A DNA stretch of 64,000 bases from Aminobacter niigataensis (GTDB lineage Bacteria > Pseudomonadota > Alphaproteobacteria > Rhizobiales > Rhizobiaceae), in assembly GCF_014200015.1 (NCBI RefSeq), contig NZ_JACHOT010000004.1, positions 186,001 to 250,000 on the forward strand, given 5' to 3'. The notes under the pieces are model-generated. The model had not been told where the DNA came from and ran no database searches. It saw only the letters and a list, made by a program, of their open reading frames with translations. Below are positions 8,706 to 18,075 of this stretch, in pieces (position 1 is the first letter of the stretch; each line of letters starts with the position of its first letter). Made by a program: the position numbers and the translations under genes.

Positions 8706-9143
8706 ATGAGTGCCGACGACAAGATCATCATCGCAAGTGACGTGGTCATCCATCCCGACGACCTCGAGGAGAACTTCATCCGCTCGTCGGGGCCGGGCGG
8801 CCAGAACGTCAACAAGGTCGCCACAGCCGTGCAGCTGCGCTTCGATGCGGCCAATGCGCCGGGCCTGCCCGAGCGGGTGCGTGAGCGCACCATAAAGTTC
8901 GCGGGCCAGAAGGCGACCAAGGAGGGCGTGATCGTCATCGAGGCGGGGCGCTACCGCACCCAGGAGCAGAACCGGGCCGACGCCAGGGCGCGGCTGGTGG
9001 CACTTGTCGCCAAGGCTGCCGAGCCGCCACCGCCGCCGCGCAAGAAGACCAGGCCGACAAAGGGCTCGGTCGAGCGAAGGCTGAAAAGCAAGGCCGGCCG
9101 CTCGACGGTCAAGAAGCTGCGCGGGCGCGTCGACGGCGATTAA
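8706..9143 (+). CDS. arfB: Alternative ribosome-rescue factor ArfB (peptidyl-tRNA hydrolase)
   Basis: A 145-residue release-factor-like protein that frees stalled ribosomes lacking a stop codon. The catalytic GGQ is in SSGPGGQNVNKVATAVQLRF near residue 28, and the C-terminal tail is rich in Lys and Arg (KKTRPTKGSVERRLKSKAGR), as needed for entry into the empty mRNA channel. I took the ATG at 8706 (MSADDKII); another in-frame ATG at 8694 would add four residues. It is monocistronic, between the pckA terminator and the LysM gene. Confidence 0.93.
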   Translation: MSADDKIIIASDVVIHPDDLEENFIRSSGPGGQNVNKVATAVQLRFDAANAPGLPERVRERTIKFAGQKATKEGVIVIEAGRYRTQEQNRADARARLVALVAKAAEPPPPPRKKTRPTKGSVERRLKSKAGRSTVKKLRGRVDGD

Positions 9144-9223
9144 GCCTTGGGAATCAATCCCGCTTCCATTTTGGCAAGGCAGGTGCCAAGCTCCGGCGAA
9201 TGCCACAGCAAGGGAGACTACGA

Positions 9224-9739
9224 ATGGGCATGTTCGATTTCGTCAAGAATGTCGGCAAGAAGCTTGGCTTCGGCGACGACGAGGCACCGAGCGCCGACAC
9301 GCTGAAGAAGGAGCTCGATTCGCACAAGCTCGGCACCGACAACGTTCAGGTGGTGGTCAAGGGCGACACTGCCGTGCTGACGGGCGTGGTCAAGGACCAG
9401 TCGATCTTCGAAAAGGCGGTGATCGCCGTCGGCAACACGCTCGGCGTCTCCAAGGTGCAAGCCGACGAGTTGAAGGTGGTGGCGCCCGATTCCGGTCTCA
9501 AGCTCGACAGCAAGGTCGACATGACCGAACTGGTCAAGGCGGCGACGCCGGCCAAGGCGCCGGTGTTCTACACGGTCAAGAAGGGCGACAATCTGTCGAA
9601 GATCGCCGAAGCCCAGTATGGCAAAGGCAAGGCATCGAAATACACCGTTATCTTCGAAGCCAACAAGCCGATGCTGACGCACCCCGACAAGATCTATCCG
9701 GGCCAGGTGCTGCGCATCCCCGATATCGCGACGGCGTAA
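9224..9739 (+). CDS. BON and LysM domain protein (Kbp/YgaU-like)
   Basis: A 171-residue protein with a BON domain at about 25-85 (HKLGTDNVQVVVKGDTAVLT...) and a C-terminal LysM domain at about 118-168 (VFYTVKKGDNLSKIAEAQYG, ending YPGQVLRIP). This is the layout of E. coli Kbp (YgaU), a potassium-binding protein of the cytoplasm; many Rhizobiales carry a similar protein of unproven role. There is no signal peptide. AGGGAG precedes the ATG at 9224 at good spacing; an in-frame ATG at 9200 is unlikely. A hairpin at 9767-9788 ends the unit. Confidence 0.88.
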   Translation: MGMFDFVKNVGKKLGFGDDEAPSADTLKKELDSHKLGTDNVQVVVKGDTAVLTGVVKDQSIFEKAVIAVGNTLGVSKVQADELKVVAPDSGLKLDSKVDMTELVKAATPAKAPVFYTVKKGDNLSKIAEAQYGKGKASKYTVIFEANKPMLTHPDKIYPGQVLRIPDIATA

Positions 9740-9766
9740 CCTCGCCTCGCACAAATCATTTCGCGG

Positions 9767-9792
9767 ACGGCGGCTTTCGGGTCGCCGTTTTG
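9767..9792 (+). terminator. Intrinsic terminator after the BON-LysM gene
   Basis: ACGGCG (9767-9772) pairs with CGCCGT (9783-9788) over a 10-base loop and is followed by TTT. Confidence 0.6.
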
Positions 9793-9806
9793 CATTTCGG
9801 CTGACA

Positions 9807-9822
9807 TTGTCGCCTGCGACAA
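9807..9822. promoter_or_regulatory. Perfect dyad upstream of alkB
   Basis: TTGTCGC-CT-GCGACAA is a perfect 7-base inverted repeat centred about 26 bases before the alkB start. It has no T-tail, so it may be an operator or a leader hairpin rather than a terminator. No binding factor can be named. Confidence 0.35.
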
Positions 9823-9840
9823 CCCAACTGGACCTGAACC

Positions 9841-10458
9841 GTGCTCGTATTGCCCAAAGGCGTCCGCCACATGCCCGGCTTTCTCTCGCGCGACGTGCAG
9901 GAGAGCCTGGTCGAGAGCATCCGCGAGGTGGTGAAGGCTGCACCGCTCTACACGCCGGCCATGCCGAAGACCGGCAAGGAAATGAGCGTCAGGATGACCA
10001 ATTGCGGCTCGCTGGGCTGGGTCACCGACAAGGAGGGCGGCTACCGCTACCAGCCGACCCATCCCGTCACAGGCGAACCGTGGCCGCCGATCCCCGAGGC
10101 GCTACTTGCGCTTTGGCGCGAGGTTTCGGGCTATCCGCATCCTCCGGAAGCCTGCCTCGTCAATTTCTACACGGACACTGCGAAGATGGGCCTGCACCAG
10201 GATCGCGACGAGCGGGAGTTCGCCGCACCCGTGGTGTCGGTGTCGCTGGGCGACGCCTGCCTGTTCCGCGTCGGCGGCACAAGGCGCGACGATCGCACCG
10301 TGTCGTTCAGGCTGGAAAGCGGAGACGTCGTCGTGCTCGGCGGGGAGGGGCGGCTGGCGTTCCATGGCGTCGACCGCATCTACCCGATGACATCGGCGCT
10401 GCTGAAGCAGGGCGGGCGGATCAATCTCACGCTAAGACGCGTGACGCGGCCGGCCTAG
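9841..10458 (+). CDS. alkB: AlkB, DNA/RNA alkylation-damage dioxygenase
   Basis: A 205-residue 2-oxoglutarate/Fe(II) dioxygenase that oxidatively demethylates 1-methyladenine and 3-methylcytosine. The iron ligands are seen in HQDRDE and the later FHGVDRI His; the 2OG-binding arginines are in the C-terminal GGRINLTLRRV. NFYTDTAKMGLHQDRDE is the family signature. The start is GTG at 9841: an in-frame TGA lies at 9835, and starting at the ATG at 9871 would remove the conserved LPKGVRHMPGF segment. The stop codon overlaps a palindromic repeat shared with coaA. Confidence 0.93.
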   Translation: MLVLPKGVRHMPGFLSRDVQESLVESIREVVKAAPLYTPAMPKTGKEMSVRMTNCGSLGWVTDKEGGYRYQPTHPVTGEPWPPIPEALLALWREVSGYPHPPEACLVNFYTDTAKMGLHQDRDEREFAAPVVSVSLGDACLFRVGGTRRDDRTVSFRLESGDVVVLGGEGRLAFHGVDRIYPMTSALLKQGGRINLTLRRVTRPA

Positions 10459-10503
10459 AGCATCCCCGAAAAGTGGCCCCGGTTTTCGGACAAGACCATG
10501 CTC
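10458..10503. repeat. Rhizobiales-type intergenic palindromic repeat
   Basis: GAGCAT at the left end pairs with ATGCTC at the right end, and CCGAAAA pairs with TTTTCGG inside. I recognise this as a degenerate copy of the palindromic element found in many intergenic regions of Mesorhizobium, Brucella and relatives. It lies between the convergent alkB and coaA genes, starts on the last base of the alkB stop codon, and probably acts as a two-way terminator. Confidence 0.7.
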
Positions 10504-10517
10504 CAACAAAAAGACCT

Positions 10518-11480
10518 TCAGAGCTTGCGGATCGCCACTTCCTCGACGAGATGGCCGGCACCCTTCTTGAGGATGAGGTCGGCGCGCGGCCGCGTGGGCA
10601 GGATGTTCTCGCGCAGGTTCTTCAGGTTGATGTTGGCCCACAGCCCCTCGGCAATGGCGCGGGCCGCATCCTCCGACAGCTGCGAGTAGCGATGGAAGAA
10701 AGACTGCGGATTGCGGAAAGCGGTCTCGCGCAGCCGCATGAAGCGGTCGATGTACCACTCGTGGATGATGCTCTCATCGGCGTCGATGTAGATCGAGAAG
10801 TCGAAGAAATCGGAGACGAAAGGCACGAAGTTGCCGTCCTTGGGCAGTTCGCGCGGCTGCAGCACGTTGATGCCCTCGAAGATCAGGATGTCGGGCCGGT
10901 CGACGGTGACGAACTCGCCCGGCATCACGTCGTAGGTCAGGTGCGAGTAGACGGGCGCGCGCACATTGGGCTGGCCCGACTTGATCGCCGAGAGGAAGCG
11001 CAGCAGCGCACCGACATCGTAGCTGTCGGGGAAACCCTTGCGCTCCATCAGGCTGTCGCGGCGCAGCACGTCGTTGGGGTAGAGGAAGCCGTCGGTGGTG
11101 ACGAGATCGACCTTCGGGCTCGACGGCCAGCGGGTGAGCAGTTCCTTGAGGATACGCGCGGTGGTCGACTTGCCGACGGCGACCGACCCCGCCATGCCGA
11201 TGATGAAGGGCGTCTTGGTGCCCTTCTTGTCCGAGTTGAAGAAGCGCTGGCGCTGGCGAAACAGCTGCTGGCTGGTCTCGACATGGGCGGAGAGCAGACG
11301 CGACAGCGACAGGTAGATGCGCCGGACCTCGACGAGATCGATGGGCTCGTACATCGAGCTCAGCCGCGCCACCTCGTCCTGGGTCAGGGTCATCGACATG
11401 TCGGCGCCGAAACCGGCCCAATGCTCGGCCGAGAAGAACCAATAGGGTGAGTATTTGTCCGTCGGCGCGAGTTGATCCAT
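10518..11480 (-). CDS. coaA: Pantothenate kinase, type I
   Basis: Phosphorylates pantothenate with ATP, the first and controlling step of coenzyme A synthesis. The 320-residue protein has the prokaryotic type I P-loop GSVAVGKST at about 98-106 and the family segments [13 protein letters not shown] and [18 protein letters not shown] lies seven bases before the ATG at 11480. It is the last gene of the histidine operon here, 30 bases after hisE, a gene order common in Rhizobiales. Confidence 0.95.
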   Translation of the reverse strand: MDQLAPTDKYSPYWFFSAEHWAGFGADMSMTLTQDEVARLSSMYEPIDLVEVRRIYLSLSRLLSAHVETSQQLFRQRQRFFNSDKKGTKTPFIIGMAGSVAVGKSTTARILKELLTRWPSSPKVDLVTTDGFLYPNDVLRRDSLMERKGFPDSYDVGALLRFLSAIKSGQPNVRAPVYSHLTYDVMPGEFVTVDRPDILIFEGINVLQPRELPKDGNFVPFVSDFFDFSIYIDADESIIHEWYIDRFMRLRETAFRNPQSFFHRYSQLSEDAARAIAEGLWANINLKNLRENILPTRPRADLILKKGAGHLVEEVAIRKL

Positions 11481-11510
11481 CGAACCTCCCCTGCGGGACC
11501 TGACCAGTGG

Positions 11511-11837
11511 TCAGCCCTCGTTCTTCCGCGCTGCCTTCTCGGCGACACCCGACTGCGAGGTGCGGCGCTCGAGCTCGGTCATCACCTCGGCCATCGGGAC
11601 GCCGGCGACAGCCAGCACGACGAGCCAATGATAAAGGAGATCGGCGCTTTCCGAAACGAGGGCACGATCGTCACCCTTGACCGCGGCGATGACGGTCTCG
11701 ACCGCCTCTTCGCCAAGCTTCTTGGCCGCCCGCTCCATGCCGCCCTGGTAAAGCTTGGCGGTCCATGAATTGGCATCGCCCGAACGTGCCCGCTCGGTGA
11801 CGATCTTTTCCAGGTCGGCAAGGGAAAATCCGCTCAT
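11511..11837 (-). CDS. hisE: Phosphoribosyl-ATP pyrophosphatase
   Basis: Removes pyrophosphate from phosphoribosyl-ATP, the second step of histidine synthesis. The 108-residue protein has the all-alpha MazG-like core with [12 protein letters not shown] and [13 protein letters not shown], the metal-binding acidic helices. The ATG at 11837 ([13 protein letters not shown]) fits the family N-terminus; the longer frame upstream is the C-terminal part of hisF in another frame. It follows hisF by 19 bases. It is a separate protein, not fused to hisI as in enterobacteria. Confidence 0.94.
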   Translation of the reverse strand: MSGFSLADLEKIVTERARSGDANSWTAKLYQGGMERAAKKLGEEAVETVIAAVKGDDRALVSESADLLYHWLVVLAVAGVPMAEVMTELERRTSQSGVAEKAARKNEG

Positions 11838-11856
11838 CTTGGCCTCGGCAACAAAG

Positions 11857-12642
11857 TCAGCCAATCGGGTCGAGCCGCATCGGCAAACCCGCTTTTGCCA
11901 TGTGCGCCTTGGCCTCGGCAATGGTGTAGGTGCCGAAATGGAAGATCGAAGCGGCAAGAACCGCCGTCGCATGACCCTCGCGGATGCCTGCTACCATGTG
12001 GTCGAGGTTGCCGACGCCACCCGAAGCGATGACCGGCGCTCGCACGGCGTCCGCCACCGCACGGGTGAGGGCGATGTCGTAGCCGATCTTGGTGCCGTCG
12101 CGGTCCATCGACGTGAGCAGGATTTCACCGGCGCCGAGATCGACGACCTTGCGGGCGAACTCGACCGCATCGATGCCGGTGCGCTCGCGGCCGCCATGGG
12201 TGAAGATCTCCCAGCGATCGGCTTCATTCGCCACCGAAACCTTCTTGGCGTCGATGGCAACGACGATGCACTGGTTGCCGAACTTGTCGGCGGCTTCGGC
12301 GACAAAGTCGGGGTTCTTCACGGCAGCCGTGTTGATAGACACCTTGTCGGCGCCGGCGAGCAGCAGCTTGCGGATGTCGGCAACCTGGCGCACGCCGCCG
12401 CCGACGGTCAGCGGCATGAAGCACTGCTCGGCGGTACGGGCGATGACGTCGAAGATGGTTTCGCGGTTGTCGGAGGACGCTGTGATGTCGAGGAAGCAGA
12501 GTTCGTCGGCACCGGCGGCATCATAGGCCTTGGCGGCCTCGACCGGATCGCCGGCGTCGATTAGATCGACGAACTGCACGCCCTTGACGACGCGGCCGTC
12601 CTTGACGTCGAGGCAGGGGATGACACGGGCCTTGAGGGTCAT
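11857..12642 (-). CDS. hisF: Imidazole glycerol phosphate synthase, cyclase subunit
   Basis: The 261-residue (beta/alpha)8 barrel takes ammonia from HisH and cyclises PRFAR to imidazole glycerol phosphate and AICAR. The two catalytic aspartates are seen in [14 protein letters not shown] near residue 11 and in [10 protein letters not shown] near residue 130; the phosphate sites GGGVR and ASGGVGN are intact. Its ATG overlaps the hisA stop as ATGA, which suggests coupled translation. Confidence 0.97.
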   Translation of the reverse strand: MTLKARVIPCLDVKDGRVVKGVQFVDLIDAGDPVEAAKAYDAAGADELCFLDITASSDNRETIFDVIARTAEQCFMPLTVGGGVRQVADIRKLLLAGADKVSINTAAVKNPDFVAEAADKFGNQCIVVAIDAKKVSVANEADRWEIFTHGGRERTGIDAVEFARKVVDLGAGEILLTSMDRDGTKIGYDIALTRAVADAVRAPVIASGGVGNLDHMVAGIREGHATAVLAASIFHFGTYTIAEAKAHMAKAGLPMRLDPIG

Positions 12643-13403
12643 TTCCGTTCCTCGAACAGTCCGGGTTCAGGCTTCAGAGTGCCGCGCAGGATGGCCAGCG
12701 CCTCAGCCGGGTCGATGCGACCGTCATAAAGCGCGCGGCCGGAAATCGCACCTTCGAGCTTTTTCGCATCCGGCATGGTCATGCGGACGATGTCGGCGAG
12801 CGATGCGAGACCGCCAGAGGCAATGACCGGGATCGACACGGCCTCGGCGAGGTCGATGGTCGAATCCCAATTGATGCCGGCAAGCACCCCGTCGCGGTCG
12901 ATGTCGGTGTAGATGATGGCGGCGACGCCGACACCCTCGAACTTCTTCGCCAACTCGACGACGCCGAGGCTCGACGCTTCGGCCCAGCCTTCGACGGCGA
13001 CCTTGCCGCCCTTGGCATCGATGCCGACGGCGACCTTGCCGGGGAATTTCCTGCAAGCTTCCTTGACCAGTTCGGGGTCGCGCACGGCGACCGTGCCGAG
13101 GATGACGCGGGCGAGGCCCTTTTCCAGCCAGCTCTCGATATGGGCAAGCGTACGGATGCCGCCGCCGAGCTGGACCGGGTTCTTCGTCGCCTTGAGGATT
13201 GCCTCGACGGCCGCACCGTTGACGCTCTCGCCGGCAAAGGCGCCGTTGAGGTCGACGACATGGAGCCATTCGAAGCCCTGGTCCTCAAAGGCTTTCGCCT
13301 GGGCAGCGGGGTCGTTGTTGTAGACGGTCGCCTGGTCCATGTCGCCAAGCTTGAGGCGTACGCACTGGCCGTCCTTGAGGTCGATGGCCGGAAAGAGGAT
13401 CAT
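12639..13403 (-). CDS. hisA: ProFAR isomerase
   Basis: Isomerises ProFAR to PRFAR in histidine synthesis. The half-barrel repeats are visible: [10 protein letters not shown] with the first catalytic Asp near residue 8, and [17 protein letters not shown] with the second near 127-130, plus GGGIRT and ASGGLAS phosphate loops. The ATG at 13403 overlaps the hisH stop (ATGA) and gives the usual N-terminus [12 protein letters not shown]; an upstream ATG at 13412 would only add three residues. Length is 254 residues. Confidence 0.96.
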   Translation of the reverse strand: MILFPAIDLKDGQCVRLKLGDMDQATVYNNDPAAQAKAFEDQGFEWLHVVDLNGAFAGESVNGAAVEAILKATKNPVQLGGGIRTLAHIESWLEKGLARVILGTVAVRDPELVKEACRKFPGKVAVGIDAKGGKVAVEGWAEASSLGVVELAKKFEGVGVAAIIYTDIDRDGVLAGINWDSTIDLAEAVSIPVIASGGLASLADIVRMTMPDAKKLEGAISGRALYDGRIDPAEALAILRGTLKPEPGLFEERK

Positions 13404-14050
13404 GGCTTCCACCTCAGGAAATTGGCGATGAGGGCAAGGCCAAGCGCCTGGCTCTTTTCAGGATGAAACTGCGTGCCGACCAGGTTGTCGCGCGCCACCG
13501 CGGCAGTGACCCGGCCGCCATAGTCGGCGCTGGCCAGCACCTGTCTCTCGTCGGTTGCGTCGAGATGGTATGAGTGCACGAAATAGGCGTGCAGGCCGCC
13601 TGGTCCCGTCGGAATGCCGTCGAAGACGGGGTGGCCATGTTTCACGTGAATCGTGTTCCAGCCAATCTGCGGAATCTTCAGCGACGGGTCGGACGGAGTG
13701 ATCTCCTTGACGTCGCCCGATATCCAGCCGAAGCCATTGGTGACGGTCTTTTCCAGCCCGCGTTCGGACATCAGCTGCATGCCGACGCAGATACCGAGGA
13801 AGGGATGCGCCTTGCGGATGGCCACCTCCTCGACTGCGTCCCACATGCCGTCGACGGCGCGCAGGCCACGGGCACAATCGGCATAAGCGCCGACGCCGGG
13901 CAGCACGACGCGGTCGGCGGAAAGCACGCGCTCGGCATCGGCGGTCAGCTCGATCTTGGCCGCTATGCCGGCCTCGCGGGCGGCACGTTCGAAGGCCTTG
14001 GTCGCCGAGCGCAGATTGCCCGAGCCGTAGTCGATGATGGCAACGCGCAT
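13400..14050 (-). CDS. hisH: Imidazole glycerol phosphate synthase, glutaminase subunit
   Basis: Class I glutamine amidotransferase that supplies ammonia to HisF. The 216-residue protein shows the nucleophile Cys in GICVGMQLM and the His-Glu pair in [10 protein letters not shown], so the triad is complete. It starts one base after the DUF2628 gene. A parS-like sequence lies inside it at 13638-13653, in the codons for the stretch NTIHVKHG. Confidence 0.97.
   Translation of the reverse strand: MRVAIIDYGSGNLRSATKAFERAAREAGIAAKIELTADAERVLSADRVVLPGVGAYADCARGLRAVDGMWDAVEEVAIRKAHPFLGICVGMQLMSERGLEKTVTNGFGWISGDVKEITPSDPSLKIPQIGWNTIHVKHGHPVFDGIPTGPGGLHAYFVHSYHLDATDERQVLASADYGGRVTAAVARDNLVGTQFHPEKSQALGLALIANFLRWKP
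13638..13653. promoter_or_regulatory. parS-like site inside hisH
   Basis: TGTTTCACGTGAATCG matches the conserved parS sequence TGTTTCACGTGAAACA at 14 of 16 positions, including the whole TTTCACGTGAA core. It lies about 15 kb from the predicted origin on the side opposite parAB. Confidence 0.55.
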
Positions 14051-14051
14051 G

Positions 14052-14528
14052 TCAGTTTCTTCCGGGATAGTGCAGGAGGCCGAGCGCTCCGCCAGCAGGT
14101 TGAGGCCGGGGCGTGGCAGGGGAGATGGCGACGGCAGCCGATGTCGGCTCTTCGTCGGCTTCAGCGGCGAAGAGGTAGCGCATTTCGGCGTCTTCGACCG
14201 AATCCGCCTCGATCACGCCCCATTGGCGCCAGCCGGCACGGCGAAGGGCTGCGATGCGCAGCGCACCGCCTTCGAGCCCGACATAGAGCGAGATGAGCAG
14301 CGGCAGCAGCGGTGCGGCAAAGGTCAGCCCCGCCCATTCGCTGGCCGCGGCAAGCGCCAGGGTGGCGGCAAAGGTCATCGCCGCCTCGAGCCAGAGCCGG
14401 TGCCACAGCAACCACAGCAGCGGCGCAATGAAGCCGAAGAAATGGAAGCCGTCGCGAATGAAGACGGCGCTTTCCGAAGCGCTGGTTCCCGCCTTGGCGG
14501 GCGGCTCCATGACGACATGGATGGCCAT
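14052..14528 (-). CDS. DUF2628 membrane protein of the his operon
   Basis: A 158-residue protein with a short cytoplasmic lead, two to three hydrophobic segments (about 28-50, 55-75 and 75-90) and a hydrophilic, Pro- and Ala-rich C-terminus. It belongs to the DUF2628 family, whose function is unknown. It sits two bases after hisB and one base before hisH, so it must be translated from the histidine operon mRNA. This placement is common in Rhizobiales, but no role in histidine synthesis is shown by the sequence. Confidence 0.8.
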   Translation of the reverse strand: MAIHVVMEPPAKAGTSASESAVFIRDGFHFFGFIAPLLWLLWHRLWLEAAMTFAATLALAAASEWAGLTFAAPLLPLLISLYVGLEGGALRIAALRRAGWRQWGVIEADSVEDAEMRYLFAAEADEEPTSAAVAISPATPRPQPAGGALGLLHYPGRN

Positions 14529-14530
14529 GG

Positions 14531-15130
14531 CTATCCCTTCAGGCTGCCCTTGGTCGAGGGTACTGCGTCAGGCTGGCGCGGGTCGCTTTCAAGTGCCATG
14601 CGCAGCGCGCGCGCCACAGCCTTGAAGCAGGTTTCGGCGATATGGTGGTTGTTGGCGCCATAATGGTTGGTGACATGCAGGGTGATGCCAGCGTTCTGGG
14701 CCAGCGCCTGGAAGAACTCGCGCACCAGCTCGGTATCGAAGGTGCCGATCTTGGGCGCCGAGAAAGCGACGTTCCAGACCAGGAACGGGCGGCCCGACAC
14801 GTCGATGGCGGCGCGCGTCAGCGTCTCGTCCATGGCGAGGTCGATCGAGGCATAGCGCATGATGCCGCGGCGGTCGCCCAGCGCCTTGGACAAGGCCTGG
14901 CCGAGCGCGATGCCGCAATCCTCGACGGTGTGGTGGTCGTCGATGTGCAGGTCGCCCTTGGCGGAGACCTTCATGTCGATCAGCGAATGCCGCGACAGCT
15001 GGTCGAGCATGTGGTCGAAGAAGCCGACGCCGGTCGCCATCTCCGAACGGCCGGTGCCGTCGACATGGACCGAGACGGAAATCTCGGTTTCCTTGGTCTT
15101 GCGGCTGACTTCGGCGGAACGGGGGGCCAT
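14531..15130 (-). CDS. hisB: Imidazoleglycerol-phosphate dehydratase
   Basis: Dehydrates imidazole glycerol phosphate to imidazole acetol phosphate. The 199-residue single-domain protein has both metal-binding His clusters, [20 protein letters not shown] and [15 protein letters not shown], and [16 protein letters not shown] near the N-terminus. It is the stand-alone dehydratase, without the phosphatase domain found in E. coli. AAGGA precedes the start. It is the first gene of the leftward operon hisB-DUF2628-hisH-hisA-hisF-hisE-coaA and is divergent from hslV. Confidence 0.97.
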   Translation of the reverse strand: MAPRSAEVSRKTKETEISVSVHVDGTGRSEMATGVGFFDHMLDQLSRHSLIDMKVSAKGDLHIDDHHTVEDCGIALGQALSKALGDRRGIMRYASIDLAMDETLTRAAIDVSGRPFLVWNVAFSAPKIGTFDTELVREFFQALAQNAGITLHVTNHYGANNHHIAETCFKAVARALRMALESDPRQPDAVPSTKGSLKG

Positions 15131-15320
15131 GGCGGATCCTTGTCCTCAAAAACGAGTGCCTAATAGCAGCATGAGCGACCGCTTGCCAATCGCCGCGAAA
15201 GGGCATTTCGTGATGCGGCATGCGGATTTGCATTCCTTGCGCCGCGTCATACATAAGATCGAACTTCCACTCGTAACGCCCGAGCCGCCTCGAAGGGGCC
15301 GTGCGCCATCGGAGCAACAT
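15131..15320. promoter_or_regulatory. Divergent promoter region of hisB and hslV
   Basis: This 190-base gap must hold the promoters of the histidine operon and of the hslV cluster. A CTTG followed by CATAAG lies at about 15237-15256, but the spacing is too short for a clear heat-shock promoter, so I do not assign one. Confidence 0.5.
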
Positions 15321-15869
15321 ATGTCCAACGAACAGAGCATGCACGCCACGACCATCGTGACGGTGCGCAAGGGCAACAAGGTAGTGATCGCCGGCGACGG
15401 CCAGGTCAGCCTCGGCCAGACCATCATGAAGGGTAATGCCCGCAAGGTTCGCCGCCTCGGCAAGGGCAATGTGATCGCCGGGTTTGCCGGCGCCACGGCC
15501 GACGCCTTCACCCTGCTCGAAAGGCTCGAGGCGAAGCTCGAGCAATATCCCGACCAGCTGACGCGCGCCTGCGTCGAACTCGCCAAGGATTGGCGCACAG
15601 ACCGCTACCTGCGCCGCCTCGAAGCGATGATGCTGGTGGCCGACAAGAACGTGTCGCTGGCGCTGACCGGCACCGGCGACGTGCTGGAGCCCGAATTCGG
15701 CGTGATGGCCATCGGCTCGGGCGGCAATTATGCGCTGGCCGCGGCCCGTGCGCTGATGGACACCGACAAGGACGCCGAGGAGATCGCCCGCAAGGCGATG
15801 CAGATCGCCGCCGACATCTGCGTCTACACCAACCACAGCTTCGTCATCGAAACGCTCGATGCCGGCTGA
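15321..15869 (+). CDS. hslV: ATP-dependent protease subunit HslV
   Basis: Proteasome-like peptidase of the HslVU (ClpQY) complex, 182 residues. After processing of the short leader MSNEQSMHA, the active-site threonine begins [20 protein letters not shown], the family hallmark. The [14 protein letters not shown] segment is also conserved. It works as a dodecamer capped by HslU, encoded 2.2 kb downstream. Its last 11 bases overlap the following GNAT gene. Confidence 0.96.
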   Translation: MSNEQSMHATTIVTVRKGNKVVIAGDGQVSLGQTIMKGNARKVRRLGKGNVIAGFAGATADAFTLLERLEAKLEQYPDQLTRACVELAKDWRTDRYLRRLEAMMLVADKNVSLALTGTGDVLEPEFGVMAIGSGGNYALAAARALMDTDKDAEEIARKAMQIAADICVYTNHSFVIETLDAG

Positions 15870-16380
15870 GCCAGCCTTGCGCTACGACTTCCGGCCCGTC
15901 GAAAAGAAGGACCTGCCGCTGCTGGCCAGATGGCTGGCAGCGCCGCATGTCGCAGAATGGTGGGGCGATGCAGCCGAAGAACTGGCCTCGATCGAAGAAC
16001 ATATCGACAGCATCTCGGTCGAGCCGCTGATCGTCGAGCTCGACGGCAAGCCGATCGGCTATCTCCAGAGCTACGACCCACATCTGGAGGACGACCATCC
16101 CTACCAGGACCAGCCTTTCGGCACGCTCGGCGTCGATCTGACCATCGGCGTGCCTGAGCTGGTCGGAAAAGGCCACGGCTCGGCGATCCTACGACAGTTC
16201 GTCGAGGAATTGTTCGAGGAAGGCGTTCCACGCGTGATCATCGATCCGGATCCGTCCAACAAGCGGGCCATCCGAGCCTACGAAAAGGCAGGGTTCGTGG
16301 CTTTCGACACACGCACGTCGATTTACGGTCCCGCGCAAATGATGGCGCGCGACGCGGAGGAGGGGGATTTCGACGCATGA
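15859..16380 (+). CDS. GNAT acetyltransferase, AAC(6')-like family
   Basis: A 173-residue GNAT protein of the Acetyltransf_8 group that also contains AAC(6')-Ib. It has the acetyl-CoA loop GKGHGSAIL near residue 110 and the late [18 protein letters not shown] motif. WWG near residue 34 and the YLQSYDPH strand are typical. The membership does not mean drug resistance: chromosomal homologues beside hslV are widespread in Rhizobiales and their substrate is unknown. It starts inside the end of hslV and overlaps the next gene, so it is translated within the same operon. Confidence 0.85.
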   Translation: MPAEPALRYDFRPVEKKDLPLLARWLAAPHVAEWWGDAAEELASIEEHIDSISVEPLIVELDGKPIGYLQSYDPHLEDDHPYQDQPFGTLGVDLTIGVPELVGKGHGSAILRQFVEELFEEGVPRVIIDPDPSNKRAIRAYEKAGFVAFDTRTSIYGPAQMMARDAEEGDFDA

Positions 16381-16976
16381 GCATATCGCAGGACCGTGAA
16401 GCCGCCGCGCAACGCGAAAAACTCGGCTGGTGGCTGCTGGTCGCAGCGCTGATGATCGCCGGGCAGGCGGTCGCGCTCTATTGGATGGGCCATCCGGCGA
16501 TCTGCAAGTGCGGATACGTCAAGCTGTGGCACGGGGTGGTGCAGAGCTCGGAGAATTCCCAGCACATTTCCGACTGGTACACCTTCTCGCACATCATCCA
16601 CGGTTTCCTTTTCTATGCGCTGCTGAGCTGGCTCGCGCCCAAGAGTTCGCTCGGTTTCCGGCTGGCGGTCGCCATCGGTATCGAGGTGGCGTGGGAGCTG
16701 GTCGAAAACAGCGACTTCATCATCAACCGCTACCGCGAGGGGACCATTTCCCTCGACTACTACGGCGACAGTGTCCTGAACTCGGTGTTCGACACCCTGG
16801 CCATGGTGCTCGGCTTCGTGATGGCCGCGCGGCTTCCTGTATGGAGCATCGTAGCCCTCGCCCTCATCTTTGAGATCGGCGTCGGCTACGTCATTCGGGA
16901 CAATCTGACGCTCAACGTCATCATGCTGGTCTATCCGCTCGATGCGATCAAGCAGTGGCAGGCGGGGGTCATGTGA
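16377..16976 (+). CDS. DUF2585 (UPF0314) membrane protein
   Basis: A 199-residue integral membrane protein with about five hydrophobic segments (about 18-38, 72-90, 98-112, 136-152, 160-180). Recognisable family stretches are [33 protein letters not shown] and [16 protein letters not shown], rich in conserved Cys, His and Glu that suggest a catalytic or ligand-binding membrane site. The function is unknown. It overlaps the preceding GNAT gene as ATGA and the next gene as TGATG. Confidence 0.82.
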   Translation: MSISQDREAAAQREKLGWWLLVAALMIAGQAVALYWMGHPAICKCGYVKLWHGVVQSSENSQHISDWYTFSHIIHGFLFYALLSWLAPKSSLGFRLAVAIGIEVAWELVENSDFIINRYREGTISLDYYGDSVLNSVFDTLAMVLGFVMAARLPVWSIVALALIFEIGVGYVIRDNLTLNVIMLVYPLDAIKQWQAGVM

Positions 16977-18046
16977 TGACCAATCTTGCAATGCCGTCAG
17001 AAGCGCCAGGCATATCGCCCGATACCCTGCTCGCCGCAGTCGCAAACGGCCTGCTGACGGCAGAGCAGGCACAAGGGCTGCGGGACCTGGAGAGTGCGAG
17101 TGCGAGCACCCTCGACAGGGAGCCGCATGACGACGAAAAATTTCGGTTCATCAGCGGTTTCAGCGATATCTTCGTCACCATCGGCCTTGGGCTGTTTCTG
17201 GGCGCCCTGGGCTATTTCTCCGGCGACATGATCGGCAACACCGGCATGTTCGCCGCCATCGCCGTGGCGAGCTGGCTTCTGGCCGAGTATTTCACCCGCC
17301 GGCAGCGCATGGCGCTGCCCAGCATCGTGCTGCTTCTGGTCTATGCCGGAGCGGTCTTTTCGACGGTTGCGGAAGCCTTCAACCCCAACCTCAGTTTCGG
17401 CATGGGTCTCGGCAACCACGGCGGCTTGCCGATCGTTGTCGCCGGTCTTGCAACCGCCGCGGCAACCGCATTGCACTACCAGCGCTTCCGCGTGCCGGTG
17501 ACGATCGCAGCCGGCGTAGCCGCCCTTGTCGCCTCGGCCATCGGGATTCTTTTCATGGTCTTGCCGGATTTCGCCATCCAGACGGCCAAGCCCCTGCTGC
17601 TCGCCTGCGGCGTTGCAGTGTTCGCGCTGGCCATGCGGTTCGACCTCAGCGACCCGCAACGCCAGACCCGACGCACCGACATCGCGTTCTGGCTGCACAT
17701 GCTGGCAGCACCGCTGATCGTCCATCCGCTGATCAGCGGGCTCGTCGGCGAAGGCGGTTCCGACGCGATCTCCGCCTGGAGCATCCTGGCGATCTTCATT
17801 GGACTGGCGCTGGTCGCCCTCGTCGTCGACAGGCGCGCGATCCTTGTTTCCGGCCTGTCCTACGCCGGTTTTGCCTTCGGCTCGCTGGTCGTCAAGGCGG
17901 GGCTGGCGGACAGCGTCGTGCCGCTGACCATGCTGGTGCTCGGCGCCCTGGTGCTGCTGCTCAGCGCCGGCTGGCATGCGCTGCGGCGGACCCTTGTGCC
18001 ACTGCTGCCCGGCGCCCTTGCGGTCCGGCTTCCAGCCCATACATAA
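16976..18046 (+). CDS. Polytopic membrane protein of unknown function
   Basis: A 356-residue protein: an N-terminal hydrophilic part of about 55 residues (with SPDTLLAAVANGLLTAEQAQ, which resembles a small helical domain), then about ten transmembrane segments. I do not recognise a transporter signature. The general layout, a short soluble domain followed by many paired helices, resembles DUF2157-like proteins, but that is a guess. The ATG at 16976 overlaps the stop of the DUF2585 gene (TGATG), so the two are translationally coupled. It ends 29 bases before hslU. Confidence 0.75.
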   Translation: MTNLAMPSEAPGISPDTLLAAVANGLLTAEQAQGLRDLESASASTLDREPHDDEKFRFISGFSDIFVTIGLGLFLGALGYFSGDMIGNTGMFAAIAVASWLLAEYFTRRQRMALPSIVLLLVYAGAVFSTVAEAFNPNLSFGMGLGNHGGLPIVVAGLATAAATALHYQRFRVPVTIAAGVAALVASAIGILFMVLPDFAIQTAKPLLLACGVAVFALAMRFDLSDPQRQTRRTDIAFWLHMLAAPLIVHPLISGLVGEGGSDAISAWSILAIFIGLALVALVVDRRAILVSGLSYAGFAFGSLVVKAGLADSVVPLTMLVLGALVLLLSAGWHALRRTLVPLLPGALAVRLPAHT

Positions 18047-18075
18047 GCCCCAACTGAGTATTCGAGAGTAACGCC

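Noticed and set aside
15230-15260. Heat-shock sigma factor promoter for hslV
   Set aside because: CTTG and CATAAG are there but only 12 bases apart, too short for the usual spacing.
15859-16380. Aminoglycoside resistance gene
   Set aside because: Only family-level likeness to AAC(6'); the location in the hslV cluster suggests a house-keeping acetyltransferase.
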